Positions 61,406-64,000 of a stretch of 64,000 bases of DNA are shown here, in pieces. Under the pieces are notes generated by a model. The model saw only the letters and a list, made by a program, of their open reading frames with translations, was not told the DNA's origin and did not search any database. The position numbers were made by a program, and so were the translations under genes. How positions within the stretch are numbered: position 1 is the first letter of the stretch; the number at the start of each line of letters is the position of its first letter. The stretch is taken from positions 6,149,386 through 6,213,385 of the forward strand of contig NZ_VFPP01000001.1 in NCBI RefSeq assembly GCF_006716745.1, in the 5' to 3' direction. Source of the stretch: Saccharothrix saharensis. GTDB lineage: Bacteria; Actinomycetota; Actinomycetes; Mycobacteriales; Pseudonocardiaceae.

Positions 61406-61761
61406 GCGCGCAGCACGGCCTGCACGGCGTCGTGCGGGTCGGCGCCGAGCGCCCTGGCGGACGCGACGTACCCGGCGGCGGCCTCGGCGAGCGCGGTGGC
61501 GGCGCTCCCGCCGCCGCTGGGCACCGCCGCGACGACCGTGCCGTTGCGGCGGGCCGTGCGCAGCACCCCGGCGGCTTCCAGCTCGCGGTACACCCGCGCC
61601 ACCGTGCCCACGGACAACCCCAGGTCCCGCGCGAGCTGCCGGATCGACGGCAGCGGCGCGCCGACCGCCAGCTCGCCGACCCGGATCAGGTGCACGAGCT
61701 GGTCCCGCACCTGGCGCCACGGGGCCACGCCGCTGTCGGGGTCGACCAGGACCCGGGTCAC
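61375..61761 (-). CDS. GntR-family regulator (YtrA type)
   Basis: A 128-residue regulator: an N-terminal GntR winged helix (RQVRDQLVHLIRVGELAVGA then LPSIRQLARDLGLSVGTVAR), then only a short C-terminal tail, as in the YtrA subgroup that often controls adjacent membrane proteins or ABC transporters. It starts at GTG 61761 and overlaps the membrane gene (GTGA), so the two are co-translated. A perfect palindrome upstream of the operon (62679-62702) fits its binding site. Confidence 0.88.
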   Translation of the reverse strand: MTRVLVDPDSGVAPWRQVRDQLVHLIRVGELAVGAPLPSIRQLARDLGLSVGTVARVYRELEAAGVLRTARRNGTVVAAVPSGGGSAATALAEAAAGYVASARALGADPHDAVQAVLRAYRDEEPAVR

Positions 61762-62666
61762 GCGGCCGACCACCGGCGGGGCGGGTTCGCCACCAGCACC
61801 CAGCCGACCGCGCCCACGAGGAGCGCCACGAGCCCGACGAACCCGGCGGTCGAGGTGTGCTCCAGCCACGGCGGCACCGGCGGCGACGCGGCCCACGGGA
61901 GGTCGACGGCGCGCAGGAACGCGAGCCGGTTGTTCGCCACCAGCACCATCGACGCCATCCAGGCGAGGCCGATGCCCACCGCGACCCGGGCGCTGCGCCG
62001 GCGCAGCGCGAGGTCCACCGGCGGGTCGGGCACCGACCGGCGGCGCACCGCGAGCCGCACCACGCCCAGCACGGCGACCAGGCCGGCCGCCACGCCGACC
62101 AGGACGAGCAGGCTCACCGGCCGGTGCACCTGCGCGTAGTGCTGCTCCGACACGGTCGCCACCACCCGGCCGTCCGGCGAGCGCCACACCCCGCCGTCCG
62201 GTACGGCGGCGGCGACCCGTGCCGCCCACGGTTGGGCGGCCAGACCCGCGGCGGCCAGCGCGGCGGCCACCCCGCCCAGTGCCAGCAGGGCCCCGAGCGC
62301 CCCGGCCGGCACCAGGTCGCGCCAGTGCCGGCGGGTCAGGGTCGCGGTCCGCGTGCCGCGCGCGGGACGCAGCGCCGCCGCGGCCTCGGCCACGGCCAAC
62401 GCGAGGAGCAGCGCCGCGAGGTGGTGCAGCGCGGGGGAGCCGTCGCGCGCGACGTCGAGCGCGCGGGCCGCGACCGGCACGAGCAGGAACAGCACCGGGT
62501 AGAGCAACCGCCGGTCCCGCAGGTACCCGACCGCGCGGGCGACCTGCGCGTCATCCGGCTCCGGCACGCCCCAGCGCCGCAGGAACCGCCGCCCGGAGGC
62601 CGCGGTCGGCCACAGCACGGCCAGCACGACGAGACCGGCCAAGCCCCACCCGAGCACCGTCGCCAC
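61758..62666 (-). CDS. Membrane protein paired with GntR regulator
   Basis: A 302-residue protein with seven or eight transmembrane helices, Ala/Leu/Val-rich, with charged cytoplasmic loops (LRRWGVPEPDDAQVARAVGY). It resembles DUF1648-type proteins often co-transcribed with YtrA-type regulators, but this is a weak likeness. It starts at GTG 62666 after AAAGGGGG. Function is unknown; it forms an operon with the regulator. Confidence 0.75.
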   Translation of the reverse strand: MATVLGWGLAGLVVLAVLWPTAASGRRFLRRWGVPEPDDAQVARAVGYLRDRRLLYPVLFLLVPVAARALDVARDGSPALHHLAALLLALAVAEAAAALRPARGTRTATLTRRHWRDLVPAGALGALLALGGVAAALAAAGLAAQPWAARVAAAVPDGGVWRSPDGRVVATVSEQHYAQVHRPVSLLVLVGVAAGLVAVLGVVRLAVRRRSVPDPPVDLALRRRSARVAVGIGLAWMASMVLVANNRLAFLRAVDLPWAASPPVPPWLEHTSTAGFVGLVALLVGAVGWVLVANPPRRWSAA

Positions 62667-62678
62667 GACACCGCCCCC

Positions 62679-62702
62679 TTTGTGTCATCCCCTTGACACA
62701 AA
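62679..62702. promoter_or_regulatory. GntR-type operator palindrome
   Basis: TTTGTGTCA, six bases, TGACACAAA: perfect nine-base arms, 13 bases upstream of the GntR-membrane operon. Half-sites containing GTGTCA/TGACAC suit YtrA-type regulators, so autoregulation is likely. Confidence 0.65.
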
Positions 62703-62724
62703 GAGTCGCACGGCCGTCAACCGG

Positions 62725-63909
62725 TCAGTCCTTGCCGCCCACGTTGCCCGCGTCGCGCACGATGATCACCACGCGGTCGTCGCTGGACACCGGCGCGCCG
62801 CCCGGGTCCTTGTTCACCGTGCCGGCCAGCGCGGTCGTGTCGTCCAGCATCACCAGCGGGCCGATCCGGCCGAAGCCCTCCTCGCCGGTCATGCCCGCCT
62901 CGGGCTTGCCGGTGAAGCTGCCGTCCGGGTTCATCGGCAGGTTGAGCACGCCGGGGGTGGCGCTCGTGGCCACCATCACCTGGTTCGAGAACGACGCGCA
63001 GCCCGCCACACCCGGCCGCTCGGGCCACGACCAGGCCGGATCGCCCAGCGCCTTGCCCGCCTCCACCCGGTACAGCAGGTCGGTGGTCGCGCCCGCGTCC
63101 GTCACCCACGTCTTCGCGCCGTCGCCGGACACGCACAACCCGGCGGGCGACTTCAGGCCGCTCGCCAGCACCCGCGAGCCCGCCGCGGGGTTGCCCGGCG
63201 CCGGCTGGCCGTTGGCGTCGATCCGCAGCACCTTCCCGGCCAACGAGCCCTGGTCGGCCGCCGCGGCCGGGTTGCCGCCGTCACCGGTGGCCACCAGCAG
63301 CGCGCCGGTGCGGTCGTACGCCAGCACGCCCCGGTTGCCGGTCGGGCCCTTCGGGATGCCGGTGAGCACCGGCTTCGGCACGTCACCCGGCGCGAGCCGC
63401 AGCACCCGGTTGTCCGTCGCCGTGGTCACGTACACGAAGACCAACTGGTCCTCGGCGTAGGTCGGCGACAGGGTCAGCCCGGTGAGCCCGCCGTCACCGG
63501 CGGGGTCGACGTCGAACTTCGCCACCTCGACCGGGTCGACGTCCTTGGTCACCCGCAGCAACCGCCCGGTGGCGCGCTCGGTGGCCAGCGCCGTCACCGC
63601 GCCGGTGGTCTGGTTGACGTCGGTCAGCGCCACGCCGGAGATCGGGTTCAGGCACGTGCCGACCACGGCCGGGTTGAAGTCCTTGCAGCCCTGCGGCGGC
63701 GGCACGGGCGTCGGCTGCTGGCCGGGCTGCTGGCCCTGCGCGGGGCCCTTGGGCAGCTCACCGGGCAGCTCGGGCACCGGCCCGGCCTGCGGGGTCAGCT
63801 GCTGGGCCGCGCTCCACCCGGCCGGTGGCGGCTGCTCGGGGAAGCTCGCGCAGCCCGCGGCCAGCAGGCCGAGGGCCGAGCCGATCAGCACTCCACGCAG
63901 TCGTGACAC
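62725..63909 (-). CDS. PQQ-dependent sugar dehydrogenase-like lipoprotein
   Basis: A 394-residue exported lipoprotein. The signal peptide ends in the lipobox LLAAGCAS, so Cys20 would be lipidated. A proline/glutamine-rich linker follows, then a six-bladed beta-propeller of the glucose/sorbosone dehydrogenase type (TGLTLSPTYAEDQLVFVYV, LKSPAGLCVSGDGAKTWVTD, WSWPERPGVAGCASFSNQVM). Whether it binds PQQ or is only a structural relative cannot be told. It starts at GTG 63909. A gene upstream on the same strand is cut by the window end. Confidence 0.85.
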   Translation of the reverse strand: MSRLRGVLIGSALGLLAAGCASFPEQPPPAGWSAAQQLTPQAGPVPELPGELPKGPAQGQQPGQQPTPVPPPQGCKDFNPAVVGTCLNPISGVALTDVNQTTGAVTALATERATGRLLRVTKDVDPVEVAKFDVDPAGDGGLTGLTLSPTYAEDQLVFVYVTTATDNRVLRLAPGDVPKPVLTGIPKGPTGNRGVLAYDRTGALLVATGDGGNPAAAADQGSLAGKVLRIDANGQPAPGNPAAGSRVLASGLKSPAGLCVSGDGAKTWVTDAGATTDLLYRVEAGKALGDPAWSWPERPGVAGCASFSNQVMVATSATPGVLNLPMNPDGSFTGKPEAGMTGEEGFGRIGPLVMLDDTTALAGTVNKDPGGAPVSSDDRVVIIVRDAGNVGGKD

Positions 63910-63919
63910 GGGTTCCAGG

Positions 63920-64000
63920 TTAGGCGCGCGGCCGTGAACGCGGGGTGAGCGGCCCTTCCACGTCCTCGTGCACGGCCCGGCGCACGGCGTCCGCGCGGTC
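63920..64000 (-). CDS. C-terminal end of an unidentified protein
   Basis: The last 26 residues of a minus-strand gene entering from the right edge (DRADAVRRAVHEDVEGPLTP to the TAA at 63920). The fragment is too short to identify. It lies 11 bases upstream of the lipoprotein start and may share its transcript. Confidence 0.5.
   Translation of the reverse strand, partial: DRADAVRRAVHEDVEGPLTPRSRPRA

Overview
The window is very GC-rich actinobacterial chromosome, most probably from the Pseudonocardiaceae (a Saccharothrix, Lentzea or Actinosynnema type organism). The pointers are the base composition, the many GTG and TTG starts, leaderless promoters of the TAnnnT type, and the gene order ligA ... 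ACT protein - gatC - gatA - gatB. The genus is an inference from gene content, not a database match.

Layout. 1-9.9 kb is host chromosome: the end of sdhA and sdhB, a YeiH-type exporter divergent from a LysR regulator, a gene of unknown function, ligA, a small protein phosphatase, an acetyltransferase, a SWIM zinc-finger protein, a BKACE enzyme and a LysE exporter. From about 9,920 to 50,874 lies a roughly 41-kb siphovirus-type prophage. From 50.9 to 64 kb the host resumes with an ACT protein, the gatCAB operon with an extra small membrane protein between gatA and gatB, a GGPYKPT-repeat peptide next to a TPR-CHAT protease, a secreted M14 carboxypeptidase, a GntR regulator with its membrane partner, and a PQQ-dehydrogenase-like lipoprotein.

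Prophage plan. A large serine integrase sits beside attL. The late genes run leftwards on the minus strand from HNH endonuclease, terminase, portal, MuF protein, scaffold and capsid through connectors, tail tube, frameshifted G/T chaperone, tape measure and minor tail to lysozyme and holin. A rightward early operon of unknown genes (37.6-40.3 kb) is punctuated by three near-identical GGCA-loop hairpins. A leftward replication block (40.6-44.0 kb) follows. A rightward immunity and regulatory block (44.4-50.6 kb) contains XRE repressor, ImmA/IrrE protease, DUF6545 and PAP2-like membrane proteins, two further HTH proteins and a TPR protein. Six small genes are inserted against the direction of the late operon (three short membrane proteins, a STAS protein and two secreted proteins) and look like lysogeny-expressed morons.

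How it fits together. The prophage ends can be read directly: host sequence on the two sides joins at a shared AGAGT and restores a 22-bp tandem repeat, which identifies attB as a repeat array between the LysE and ACT genes. The XRE repressor is preceded by two identical-half-site palindromes, giving a plausible repressor/operator circuit with ImmA as the derepression protease. Functions were assigned from visible motifs and synteny only; no search was run.
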